DNA of 64,000 bases from Morella rubra (Eukaryota; Streptophyta; Magnoliopsida; Fagales; Myricaceae): NCBI GenBank assembly GCA_003952965.2, contig CM025851.1, positions 15,178,099 to 15,242,098 of the forward strand. The letters run 5' to 3'. The notes under the pieces are model-generated. The model did not search any database, was not told the origin of the DNA, and worked only from the letters and a program-made list of their open reading frames with translations. Shown here one piece after another: positions 53,880-64,000 of this stretch. The position numbers and the translations under genes are program-made. Position 1 is the first letter of the stretch, and each line of letters begins with the position of its first letter.

Positions 53880-54320
53880 AAAAGGGCTCTAGCGGCGGTC
53901 GGCGACCGCTGCTATAGGCCAAAAAAATACTACTATAGGTTTTAACAGCTTTTTTTTAGCGGCGGTCGCGACCATCGCTATATGACCGTCCCAATAGGCT
54001 ATAGCAGCGGTTTTCGAGACCGCTGGAGAAGACCGTGGTATTTAGCAGCAGTCGCAACCGCCGTTATAAACCCAAACTGCAAATTCTGCTTTTTTTGCAA
54101 ACGGTGCTATAAGTATTTAGCGGCGTTTGCAAAACGCCGCTATAGACTAATCTACTGCGGTGTTTGCTAAAAAACGCTGCTGTGAGTCAATTTTTTCTGA
54201 TTTTAAACATCTACAGCAGTGGTCAGTGACCGCCACTAAAGGTCTGTGCTAGCGTTTTTTTTTTTTTCCCCTTGCTTGCCTGCTTTTGCTTTGGTTGGTA
54301 TGTGCCAACATTTTTGAAAC
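53880..54320. repeat. Left subterminal repeat array of element B
   Basis: About ten palindromic GC-rich units: gcggcggtcggcgaccgctgc, gcggcggtcgcgaccatcgc, gcggcgtttgcaaaacgccgc and variants, each 20-25 bp with AT spacers. Confidence 0.8.
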
Positions 54321-54329
54321 GCCACTAAA

Positions 54330-55830
54330 CCATTTTTAAAAACCTGCATTTTTTCTTATTTTCCTATAATACAAATTTTAATTAATTGATATAAAAACAT
54401 AAGATGTGTAATAGAACAAAATAGAACAAAATATATTTAATCATTGACTAAATAACCACGTCTCACAAGTTTTGTGACGAATACAAAGAAGTTCTAAAAG
54501 TTTCTAAGTAGTCTAAAAAATAACAAGTAATTACATTTAACAACAAATAACTATAAATTTAATCCTTAGCAACTTCAAGGCTCTAGCACCATCATCACTA
54601 GCACCAGCACCATAATCATTGGCTGCAATTGCAATATTGAAAATTTAGTGGTTAACAATCCATCAAATATCTAAACAACTCAAACTGTAATTCTAACTAA
54701 AAAAAATGCTAATTCAAGAACCAGAGAAAGCAAAAACCTCCATCACAGATGGTATAGTCTTTATACACACAAGCACAAGTTAGCCCAGCATAAACGTACA
54801 CTAGAAAGAGAAATTGCAAGCAATGTCTAAAGCATACAGCTGATTCATCATCTAACCATGATATTAAACATCACATAACAGACAATGTGACATACCATGT
54901 GGTCAGCCATTTTGTCACAAAATATAAAGTCTGAATAATTAAGAAAAGAAAGGCCTTCTTATGGGAGAGACACCACCAACTCATTTATTATACATTGCCA
55001 GAGCATCTAAGTTACAGTATAATCATCCGATGACAGACCCTTTTCCATTTTTTTTTTCCCATCTAGCTAAGTGCTAACACATTATGTCACTGAGGAATAA
55101 ATCCACACCAAATTTTAATTTGTCCACCCGCTGCCTAACTAAGTGAAGGAGTTGCTGGATCTCAAAAAGAGCACATTGAATTCATAACCAAAATTATTTT
55201 TCAAAACCAGATTGCACTGCTTGAAGTAATCCCTATGGAATAGCTATATTCTTACGACCCTCTCAATCCAATTGAAGACATGATCTACGCAATCATACAA
55301 TCAGATACCAAAACAAGGGTCCTGAATGAAACTACCTAAGCTTGATTTAGAAGACAAGTAAACCCCAGAACATCTACTAAGAATGCAGCTACCGGTCAAG
55401 GACCCTTCATCACTACTACAACAAACAAGTAGCACTCTAAGCATAAAATGAGTTGACCAAGTTACAATCCAACAAATATGGATGTTTCTGATATGAACAC
55501 AACCTTTTAATCCTCCAAGAAATGGTGTCATTCATCACAAAAAAGGAGAAACATTGAAAGAATTTCACCTTAAAACTGAGACTTTACCAAATCTGTAATC
55601 TGAAAATTGAGGCCATTTTTACAACCTTTTGACGGAGATTTCGTATAAAATGGTATTACCCTCTCACCTAACATGGTGATAGCAGTCTTGTCCAGCAAAA
55701 AAATTTTCACTCCAATACAAATATTACAATTATGACAAAAGATTCTCTCACCTCATATTGGAACTTCACATTGCAGATCTGGCTACTAAACCAGCAAGTG
55801 TTCCTGATATTGAAAGCCATTCAGCCTACA
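54330..55830. other. Element B unique interior, no gene seen
   Basis: AT-rich and unlike element A. A minus-strand frame at 55301-55531 (76 codons) contains SDEGSLTGSCILSRCSG and is unidentified. No splice-supported gene. Confidence 0.4.
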
Positions 55831-56011
55831 AAGATGCCGCCAATGACAGCATCATAAGTCTTTCATTGGATCCATGACAAGCATAAAATCTTAATCATAA
55901 CAAAAAATTCTAACCAAGTAAAAGAGGAAAACAAAAATGGAAATGGAAAAAGGACATGATACAAGCTGTGTGAGTTCTAGATAAAGATTCAAAACCAAGG
56001 AGTTTTAGGAT

Positions 56012-56335
56012 TTAGAAACAAAAATCAGAACAGAACCAAATGATTTTCATATAGGGATATGTCGTTTTTAATGGTAAAAGCCATAGATAAACCAGATCGG
56101 TATACGTGTCGTTATATGGGTTGAATTCATAAGGCAAATCATAATCCAAAAGTTCTAGCACCTTATAGAAAATCTGAATGTAGAAACCATCATATCTATT
56201 CTCATTCGGTTTCTCCCTATACTCAACTTTCACAAACTTGTCAAATGTTGTTCTACCTAGAACTCCGATCTTCAGTGGCTTTGCGTCGGTAGGCATCTCC
56301 CAACCTTTTGGGGTCCGAACCCATATGGCTGTCAA
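56012..56335 (-). pseudogene. GLR fragment, ligand-binding domain S1 exon (copy in B)
   Basis: 107-codon frame with RTPKGWEMPTDAKPLKIGVL, GRTTFDKFVKVEYREKPNEN, RYDGFYIQIFYKVLELLDYD and LPYEFNPYNDTYTDLVYL. Nearly identical to the A copy but shortened at its start: the 250 bases encoding IFYNRSTLAGLVIWQGNLN and upstream residues are deleted, so the frame opens at a different Met. Not a functional receptor. Confidence 0.85.
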
Positions 56336-56639
56336 AAAAGGTGTTTCCTTTGGCGCTAAAAGAATTGGAAAAAAGAGGGGGTTTTGACCTAAAAGATGGC
56401 GGGAAGCGAAAAGGGAAATTTGGCGCTAAATAGTAGCAGAAGAACTTACAGAGTGCTATGGATATACATTGAAATCGACGTATATGATAGAAGCCCATCC
56501 TTTTTTTGCCTGCAAAGCGATTCAATTCAAAATAAATTTTGAAAATCAATCAGTAATTTCAATGCAAAAGCTCGAGCAAATTTCCAAGCACATTCAGAAC
56601 ATAAACAATCATTTTGTTAGACAAGGATATATATATATC

Positions 56640-56640
56640 G

Positions 56641-56684
<44 letters not shown>
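56640..56684. repeat. GA microsatellite
   Basis: About 19.5 GA units after a short TA run; the homologous tract in A has about 8.5. An AT-rich region follows. Confidence 0.92.
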
Positions 56685-56685
<1 letters not shown>

Positions 56686-56989
56686 GAGGCTAGCGACCGA
56701 TGGCTGTAGCTACGGCAGATCGAGTGAGAGAAAGAGGCAAAACTTCAAATGCCGAATGGGGAGAAAGTGCGGCAGCAGGTAGACAGGGAGAGAGAAGGCA
56801 GTGTTCGGCGAGTTGAGAGAATTCGGAGACAATTGAGAGGTTGGGCGTGACTGGTAAGGAGACGATCGAGAAAAATGAGAGGGGAGAGAGTGCGGCAAGG
56901 AAAAAATAGTGGCTTTTGACCAAGTAGCGGGGAGGGAGAATTGGGACTTGGCGCTAAGTGAAAATTTCCCTCTCAGTTGTATAAATATC

Positions 56990-57835
56990 ATGAAAACTGG
57001 GATTTGAAGCTAAATAAAAATTTCCCTCACCCTTGTCTTTTATTTTTTCTTCGTCTAATACTTGTGAATCAATATTATATCATAATATAAAATTCATTTT
57101 GTTATTACACTCTAAACTGAAACTTTTTAGCCATCATTTACAAAATTGATTATTTTAATTATTCTATTATATTGACTATGTACTGTGTATAAAGATATGC
57201 ACAGTATTATTTTACACTCTTTTTTATAACTAGTATAATAATCTTAATTAAAATAAGTTGGTAGTAATAATATATAATACTTATAATTTAAAAGCATAAT
57301 GCCTTTTATATGACATTGCATGATTTGTTATATGTGTTTATCATATACATGATATGTGCTAATTAACCTAAGTACTTTATATGTACGTACCTACCTAATG
57401 ACTAAAGTATAGCCTCTAAGACCATATATTAAGTTATGTACTTTAATTGCATAAGCTAATCTCACAATATATTTTTGTTTGAAATTAACAATATGTACTA
57501 ATTAAATAGTATTATGTTACTCATTATTCAAAATATATATGCTCATTATAAGTATGATAATAGATGTTTTCTAAACTACTTAGATTTAGTCAATAAATAT
57601 GCAATTACCATAACTATAGATAAAATTTAAAATATATCATATAACAACTTCAATTATCATAACACTCCATCTAATTCCATATTTTATTAAGTAGGTCCTT
57701 TAAAATAAAATTTTTCAAATACATGACAAAATATAAACATTAAAAAACTTATAATTATTCAAATATAATAATATATAAAATAATTATTAATATTAAAAAA
57801 TTATAATTAATAAATAAAAATATTATTTTCATTTA
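56990..57835. other. Right AT-rich interior of element B
   Basis: No coding signal; aligned with 3340-4140 of element A. The last 100 bases before the subterminal zone differ. Confidence 0.6.
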
Positions 57836-57837
57836 TA

Positions 57838-58142
57838 CCTATAGCAGCGTTTTTAAAAAAACGCTGCTAAAGGTGTATGCTACAGCGGCGGTCACTGTGA
57901 CCACCGCTGTAGATACCTAATTTCTAGCAGCGTTTGTGCACAAACGCTGCTATGACCATCGCTATAGATAAAACTTTTAGCAGCGTTTTTTTAAAACACG
58001 CGACTAAGCTGGGTCTGTAGCGGCTGTCAGTGACCACCACTATAGATAAATTTTTAGCAGTGTTCTTCACAAAAACAATGCTAAAATGGGTCTTTAGCGG
58101 CATTTTTTATGACTGCCGCTAAAGACCTGTTTTTTTGTAGTG
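57838..58142. repeat. Right subterminal repeats and terminus of element B
   Basis: Seven or more palindromic units such as agcagcgtttttaaaaaaacg, gcggcggtcactgtgaccacc and agcagcgtttgtgcacaaacg, then gtagtg. Confidence 0.82.
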
Positions 58143-58145
58143 GTA

Positions 58146-59420
58146 TGACTTCCTTAATTAGGTGTTGCAGGTCAATTAATTAATTGGTTTCCAGGATTAT
58201 AGTAAGATATTCATTATTTAACCTATTTATACGTTGTATCTTGTGTTAATGGTGTAAGTATGTCTATGCTTGTAAAGATCGGGGAGATTAAAAACAAAAA
58301 AAAAAAAACAAAAAAAGAGTACTGAATATGTACCCGTCTTCAAACCCTTTTGAGGCAGGTAAATACGGCCTTTCTGAGAGTTACCAAACCATGAAAACAT
58401 ATAGTCTTAGCATCTTAGGTAAGAATGTTCCATAATTCTAAAAATTTTCGCTATGAAAATCTACAACGTACAGTTGAATTTGACCATACTGTTGATTAAA
58501 GTTTCAAAAAAGTATGGTAAAAGAAACTATAGTCATTCCAATGCTTTGGTTTCAATGGATATGATATGGGGTAAATCATTTGTTTAACATTGCTAATGAT
58601 TATAGCAATAGACATAACTCATATGCAAGACATACCTGTACACGGCACCAATCCAGTTCATGTACCAGCTCCAACAAAATTAATCTGGACATTCAGACCA
58701 ATTCAATTGAAAAAACAGCTCACCAAATTCTGGAAACCAAACGAAATGGTAAAAATGAACTGAATAAAGCTTCAACAAATTGTGGAAACAAAACGTTAAT
58801 ATAAATCCTAAAGGAAGTAGAAAGAGAGAGAGAGAGAGTTGAAGGAAGTCCTCGTACTTCCATTGTTCGACCAGAAGAAAGGGAAAAAAAAAACGAAAAA
58901 AACAAAAAGGAAGTCGTCGCACTTGCCTCTCGTGAAATGAGAGAAGTAAAGCTCTCATTCTCCAAAATAAGCGACAGCCGACAGCCGAAAAGCATCAGCG
59001 AACGAAAGACACTTGACCCACGAAACGCCGAAGTTATCAGAACAGACCAACGGTCGATTTTGCGAAATATTTCTGCTGGTAGAACCGTCAGAATTCAAGC
59101 AAGGAATTATTGGTGACTGAAAAACATTTTTCAAGAGAGTATGTGTTGTACAATGAGTTAATTCAAGCAAGGAATTATTTATATAGGTGGACTTGCTATG
59201 TAGCTTTCGTCCCCCTCACGTTAGCTTTCTCAGACCGACCGTTTTGACCACTGAAGCAATTGCCGTGTCCTCAGCACTTCTTCTCCAACCCGGACAGTAC
59301 GGACAACTAAAATCTGAAACGATCAAAGTGTATAGCTACTTGTAGACAGGAACTTTGATTTTATTGAGGGTAAATTACCATTCTAAACTAACATCACTTT
59401 GACAATTTACCTCTCTTGAC
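58146..59420. other. Unassigned, with a short GA tract
   Basis: A GA run at 58820-58840. Minus-strand frames at 58680-59170 look low-complexity or short. The stretch at 58900-59160 has CG dinucleotides and could be a promoter or 5' UTR region, but no following gene is recognised. Confidence 0.35.
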
Positions 59421-61265
59421 TATTAATTTTCTCAACCGCGTAGATTTCGCGTCTATGATCAGTACCAGGTCGCAGGGGACAACGTCACAAAAATTTCAAA
59501 CGTCAAAAAGAGTTGCCTGGATATTACAGCGTCCAAACAGAAGTCTGCTTTTCTTTATTTTTTTCCACTTGGCTTGCAAATGTCGGAGCGGATGTAGAAG
59601 GATCCGACAACCCTTTTTCCTTCCAAGCCAAGTATCCGATCATTAACCAATCCAAACACTTATTGATTTCAATGGCGACATAACAGATATCCGATTGCCA
59701 ATCCGAAGGTCTTTCAAGTAAGTAAGTTAGTTTTGGACGTGTTTGTAAAACTTAACTACGTAAATATTAAGTCAAAGAAGAATTCCTCTGTTGGAGGTGA
59801 AAGTTTGCCTGCAGAAAATTAACTTACCAATTCTCTTTTAAATCCCGAGAATTTTTCAATAATCTTCAGGTTCTTGTTGAAATCACAATCCTGAGATTCC
59901 ACAATAGCAGCCCAAGCCTTCTGCCTCCTTCCTCTCCACGCTCACAACTATCTTAGGGTTTTCTCTGAGTCCTGATGGCCAACTCTCAAACTAACAATTA
60001 GTCAAATTAAGACAAACTATCTCATAGATATCCTTATATATGAAAACTCTAGCTGTGATAGTGCGTGAGATCGTTAGGGATCTCAGATCTCAGCCGTAGG
60101 ATTACATGAAAAAACTTTTTTTTCATTTAACTCCCTTATATTCTTTTATTCTGAATTTTAGGCTTCTACTAATTGTAATCATGTCCATCAACATATTACA
60201 ATTCACCCCCGAGAATTTGAGATTGATTTGTGAAATCCCTTTTGCTAACAATATTAACTTATTTATCTTTCCACCATGCTATATTCCACATGAGCCAATA
60301 GAATCAGAATAATATCACCGATTAAATCCCTAGTGCATATAATTCTTAATTCTAATCTGTAACTCGTTGAACTCCAAAATTGTTTTCCAAAACAGTTTAT
60401 TAAGAGACTGGTGGATTCCTTATTTAGCATTTATACAAAACTATTTACTATATACAAGACCCAACTTTGTCTGGAATATTTGACCTATAAAAATCATCAC
60501 CAAATGACTCAGTCAGAGCACAAGTATACAACAAACAATTTCATATAAACCTCTCAGGTCTAAGGATACTATAAGTCGATTGTGTCGAACATCATTCTCA
60601 CCATCGGTGATCACTTCTAGAAATATTCATATTTGATCTCATTCAATACATGTACTATTACAGTGCATCCACTAGTTTGCTTAAGATCACCACCTCAATG
60701 ACAAAGTCCATCATCCTATTTTATAGAGGCACAACGAGTGTAGACCTATATACATAAACATGTACTTTGGTCTAGAACAAATGTCAAGTAAACAAGGAAC
60801 CGAAAAGTCATACTTTCTGCCTTTGATTCATTAATCATTGGCATGGCTTCTCTACAATGTCACTTAACGATAAAACTGTGTGACATCTTATGCCACAACA
60901 CAATACCCATAACTAAATAAACACATGTGATAAAACAAAAGAAATAATTATCTTATAATCATCCTTAAATAAAACTGATTTTTAGGGCATACTTCTTACA
61001 GGAGGCGTTTACAAAACTTAACTATATAAAATATTTAAGGAATCTTATGAAAATTGATGAAATTAAAATTTTATTAAGTTTCGTTTAGAAAGTAGTGAAA
61101 AAAATAAAATTTTACTGGTGCTAGTAGTAAAAAAGTTAAAAGAGAGATAAAGAATTTTATGATATGAGTAAATTTTTTATATTTATGGTAGAATGTCTGG
61201 ACGTAGCCACAACTACCACTCGTAAAAAAGAAAACTCTCATTACAATCATGCAAAAATGCAATGC
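59421..61265. other. Unassigned, no gene seen
   Basis: No frame above background. 60440-60990 has the composition of a non-coding retroelement or LTR-derived repeat, but its ends were not found. Confidence 0.35.
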
Positions 61266-61267
61266 AA

Positions 61268-61480
61268 TTATGATATCGGAAGGAAGGTTTCATATATAGT
61301 TTTTCAACTCTAGCACTGGCTTTTAGGTATCTTTTTTAAGATCTCAAACCACTCAGAAAAAAAGAAGACACAAAAAGACAATTATGATCTCAGAAGAATG
61401 GTTTCATATTTGTTTTTCAACTCTGGCACTGGCTTTTAGGTGTCAATTTTTTTAGATCTCAAATCACTTTCTTAATAGTG
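61268..61480. repeat. Tandem duplication, about 115 bp, two copies
   Basis: Copies begin at about 61270 and 61385: atgatatcggaagga / atgatctcagaagaa, ttttcaactctagcactggc / ttttcaactctggcactggc, tttttaagatctcaaa / tttttttagatctcaaa. Confidence 0.8.
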
Positions 61481-62490
61481 TCTGGAAAAAAAGTATTGGA
61501 TGGATAACCGATCCAAACACTTTATGCACATGACGTTCTGTTTCACTAGTGGGCCTGATCACGGCGGATGTCCGACTGGGAATCTGAAGGACGTCTTTCA
61601 TCTGTTCCCGGTTCTTCCCTACTCTTCTGCTTTTCAGTTTTCGCGTATCTGACCTTTCCTTTTCATCCAGCTAATCATCATGACACAGGACCAGACGAAA
61701 TGACCCTCGCAAGTCCCCACCTTACGGGAAATAGAAAATGCATGGAACAAAGGCCAGCTACTGTGGTCACATCGTGGAAAGGTAGTTGTGCAACGGTGGA
61801 GTAGAGTAGTCTACAACTCCGTCCATCAAACATTTACTAATTAACTTCCGCGTGCCAAACGTGTAGCACTCTTGCTTGTTTCCTCTGGCTGAGATATGTT
61901 ATATTATACGTTGACATAAAATTGAGATATTATACTCTTTATCTCAACTTTTTCATCTTATCTTTTGATTTTAGGATATGTAATTATTTTCTACTTATTT
62001 ATTTGACATTTTTCTATTATAAATAGGTCATTCAATATATAAATTAACACGAACTTTAAAAAGCACGTAACCTTAAAGTTTTCTATGATATATATAGATC
62101 TTTCTAAACCGAACAATCTCTTTCTCTTTTTGTTCTTAGTCTCTAATTTAATATTTATGTTTTATATTTAAAAATCTAAATAATATCAAAGTCACAGCGT
62201 TCTATGGACTTCAATTCCACTATCACTTTTGTTCTTGCCACTTCGCCAATTCCCTTAGCCTGATCCGTGCCGAATGAGAATCCTCTGCAATTTTATGTCT
62301 GAATTACAAGGCGCAATACAAAGAGAGCTAGACACAATAGGTAAGACATAACTCAGAAGACCGAATCAATGACAATGGGAGATGTTAGGGCAAGTAATAA
62401 AACACTTGAAATGTTCTAAGTTCACCGGAAATAAATAGGGAATGACAAGAAACATCAATTACGTGATTATGATTTTATTATTGGCGTTAT
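61481..62490. other. No gene seen
   Basis: A plus-strand frame at 61568-61804 (78 codons) has no recognised motif. The rest is AT-rich. Confidence 0.35.
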
Positions 62491-62499
62491 CGTCATAGC

Positions 62500-62860
62500 A
62501 GTTTGAATATCAAGGGAAAAATGGGCAAGTGAGCCACATGTTCTGCATGTGCTAGACATTTCCGTTCATTTGATGGCAAAATTAACCAAGAGTGCAAATT
62601 CACGGGACCATGTCTCAAAAATAAAAGAAAGGGGTGCAAAGTATAATTAACCCTTTTTGATTGTCGGGGGCAAAATGGGTAAGATAAACACGTGTTCTGC
62701 ACGTGATTGAGATTTTCGTTCATATAAACAAATGAATAAATGAGGGATCCAAATCGAACTAACTTAGAACTACGTTAGTGAAATGTCTCAAAAATAAAAG
62801 AACGAGTGCAAAGTGCCCCAAACCACATAGGTGCAAAGTGTAATTAACCTTTGATTGTAA
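62500..62860. repeat. MITE-like family members, two adjoining copies
   Basis: Related to 35405-35760: ggggtgcaaagtataattaa then cctttttgattg, and gtgcaaagtgtaattaacct at the right end. The internal words gtctcaaaaataaaaga occur twice. Confidence 0.65.
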
Positions 62861-63204
62861 TTTTGTGTTGTTTATATATAGTTAGCTAGAAGTTATTTCT
62901 AGTTAAGATTGAGGCAAGTGACATAATTTTTTGCTTTTTAATTTGTCGATTGGCATAAAACCTGTATCATGGTATTTTTTGGTTCATATATAGATATGGG
63001 ATTTGAGGTTCATCTTGTCAAAATCATGCAGGATTAGGAATAGAAGTTCAGTCTATTTGGTCGAGACCTTATTGCAATGGGAAAATCTCCAGGAAATTAA
63101 TTAAGTGGATCATATTGTAGAGATTTTATTGGGAAAAGAAGTTGAGCCTTGGCCCATTTGGAATCTCAATCGGTGGATGATCGATGTTTTTCAACTATAG
63201 CAGA
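62861..63204. other. Spacer before the last CACTA-type end
   Basis: AT-rich, no gene seen. Confidence 0.4.
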
Positions 63205-64000
63205 CACTACAACAAAATGAGCTTTGGGTGTCAAAAGCTTTTGTCACCAAAAGTTAAAAATTTGTCAGCAAAAGTTATTGGTGTCAAAAAAGTTATTGGT
63301 GTCAAAAGAATTTTGACACCCGATTTGATAGGAGAAGTGTGTCACACTTGTTGGGTGACAATTTGTGAGGTTCCTCAGGAAATAGTATCTGGTCGCCAAC
63401 ACAAACAGTTCGGACGATTTTCATTTTGTGTGACATTTATAAATACGTCATAGATTCCTTGTTTTTTTTTTATGTTCACATGTCCCGTGTGAACGTCAAT
63501 GTATTACATGACAAAATCAATTTCGTCATGGAAACCAGTGAGAATGTCTCTAATACAAGTTCGCACTGAGTGAATTTATATGTCAAAATGTAAATTTTGT
63601 AAGCAGATTCGTTGTCCGCACGCTAATAACAATGTGCGGACGCTTATTATTTTTATCTTAAGAAAAAAGATATTGCCACGAATATAATATGCGAACAGTT
63701 CCAGAACGTGTAGAGACTAACAAAGCATAAATAAATAATAACGAAAATACATAAACCAGAGACTAGTTGAATCACGACGACGATTTGGCTCGTCGAGATC
63801 TTGTCCGACGACGTCGCGAACATACTTCAACCACTCCCCCATAATATCCACCCATTTGATGAGTGTCCAAACCTGTATCGGAACGTATGGAGAGACTAGT
63901 GCAACTGGGACATGTGTTCTCTCACAGAAATCAATTTCATCTGCATAGCATTCAGCTCCTCCTCAGACCCCTCTTCGTCAAAGCAAAATTAGTCTCCAAA
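63205..64000 (-). mobile_element. CACTA-type element of the D family, opposite orientation, cut by the window edge
   Basis: Starts cactacaacaaaatgagctt and continues ctttgggtgtcaaaagctt, ttttgtcaccaaaag, gtgtgtcacacttgttgggt. The order and wording match the right end of element D (50203 down to about 49000) in reverse complement, so the element is inverted relative to D. Confidence 0.82.
63690..64000 (-). pseudogene. Coiled-coil exon of the D-family ORF, partial, inverted copy
   Basis: On the minus strand the sequence follows the exon at 48977-49348 (LETNF, EEELNAMQM, FCERTHVPVAL-like, WVDIMGEWLKY, then DLDEPNRRRDS in matching order). It is cut at 64000. Confidence 0.7.

Larger units (their letters stand above)
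53869..58142. mobile_element. CACTA-type DNA transposon B, sister copy of A, with a GLR exon
   Basis: Left end cactaaaaaacaaaagggct, right end (complement) cactacaaaaaaacaggtct. Flanking triplets are ata and gta, one mismatch. Both ends hold the agcagcgtttt and gcggcggtc palindromes. From about 55832 to 57720 it matches element A (1910-4080) closely. In A the stretch 2400-2655 is present but B lacks it; A has an M3 exon (1440-1700) where B has about 1.5 kb of unrelated sequence. No transposase. Confidence 0.82.

Noticed and set aside
58680-58995. Two overlapping Phe/Ser/Leu-rich minus-strand frames of about 90 codons
   Set aside because: They come from a GA/AAAG-rich plus strand, no domain seen.
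1-64000. CRISPR arrays, bacterial operons, toxin-antitoxin or phage-like modules
   Set aside because: Nothing resembling spacer-repeat arrays, ribosome-binding sites or prokaryotic gene spacing; the window is plant nuclear DNA.
1-64000. tRNA, rRNA or snRNA genes
   Set aside because: Only the 12-base primer sites complementary to initiator tRNA-Met were seen (in both copia elements); no cloverleaf or A/B box set could be made out by eye.

Overview
This is a stretch of plant nuclear DNA, most likely from a dicot; the species cannot be read from the sequence. It is AT-rich and intron-style, and holds Ty1/copia elements primed by initiator tRNA-Met, CACTA and hAT DNA transposons, a P-class PPR pseudogene and captured glutamate-receptor and cullin fragments. 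I see no intact host gene. Nearly everything recognisable is a transposable element, a captured gene fragment or a pseudogene, much of it nested. All similarity calls were made by eye from the sequence and knowledge of the families; no database was searched.

Layout. 1-480: 116-bp tandem repeat. 752-4296: CACTA-type element A (TSD TAA) carrying two exons of a plant glutamate receptor-like (GLR) gene. 5.1-12.9 kb: a three-level nest, with a full-length but decayed copia element (Copia-1, 6942-12185, TSD AGAAC) inside a short LINE (LINE-1, about 6889-12772), itself inside an older LINE (LINE-2) whose endonuclease and RT halves it separates. 12.9-15.7 kb: no gene seen. 15.7-22.4 kb: a PPR pseudogene folded into an inverted repeat and split by a non-autonomous hAT element (17023-22307, 8-bp TSD), which contains a 3.8-kb solo LTR (17933-21776, TSD ACCGA). 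22.5-24.4 kb: one end of another hAT-like repeat. 24393-33649: a 9.3-kb SIRE/Maximus-type copia element (Copia-2) with an intact gag and a degraded ORF downstream of pol.

35.1-42.5 kb: a tandemly duplicated repeat block, one copy of which is split by a second CACTA-type element (36797-40708) carrying one exon of a CUL1-like cullin. 42545-50203: a third CACTA-type element with a broken, duplicated ORF of the plant-transposon-associated type, and nested insertions including a 1.48-kb element with TIRs of about 430 bp. 51.7-53.5 kb: hAT transposase pseudogene. 53869-58142: CACTA-type element B, a sister copy of A with the same GLR capture. 58.1-63.2 kb: mostly unassigned sequence with short repeats. 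63205-64000: the end of another copy of the third CACTA family, in opposite orientation and cut by the window edge.

The most interesting content is the set of gene-carrying CACTA-type elements (GLR twice, cullin once, transposon-type ORF twice), the matching domain that appears both in Copia-2 and in a CACTA-type element, the hairpin-forming PPR pseudogene, and the insertion sites that can be rebuilt to order the events. No operon, CRISPR array or defence system is present, and I found no convincing evidence of a wholly new biological system.
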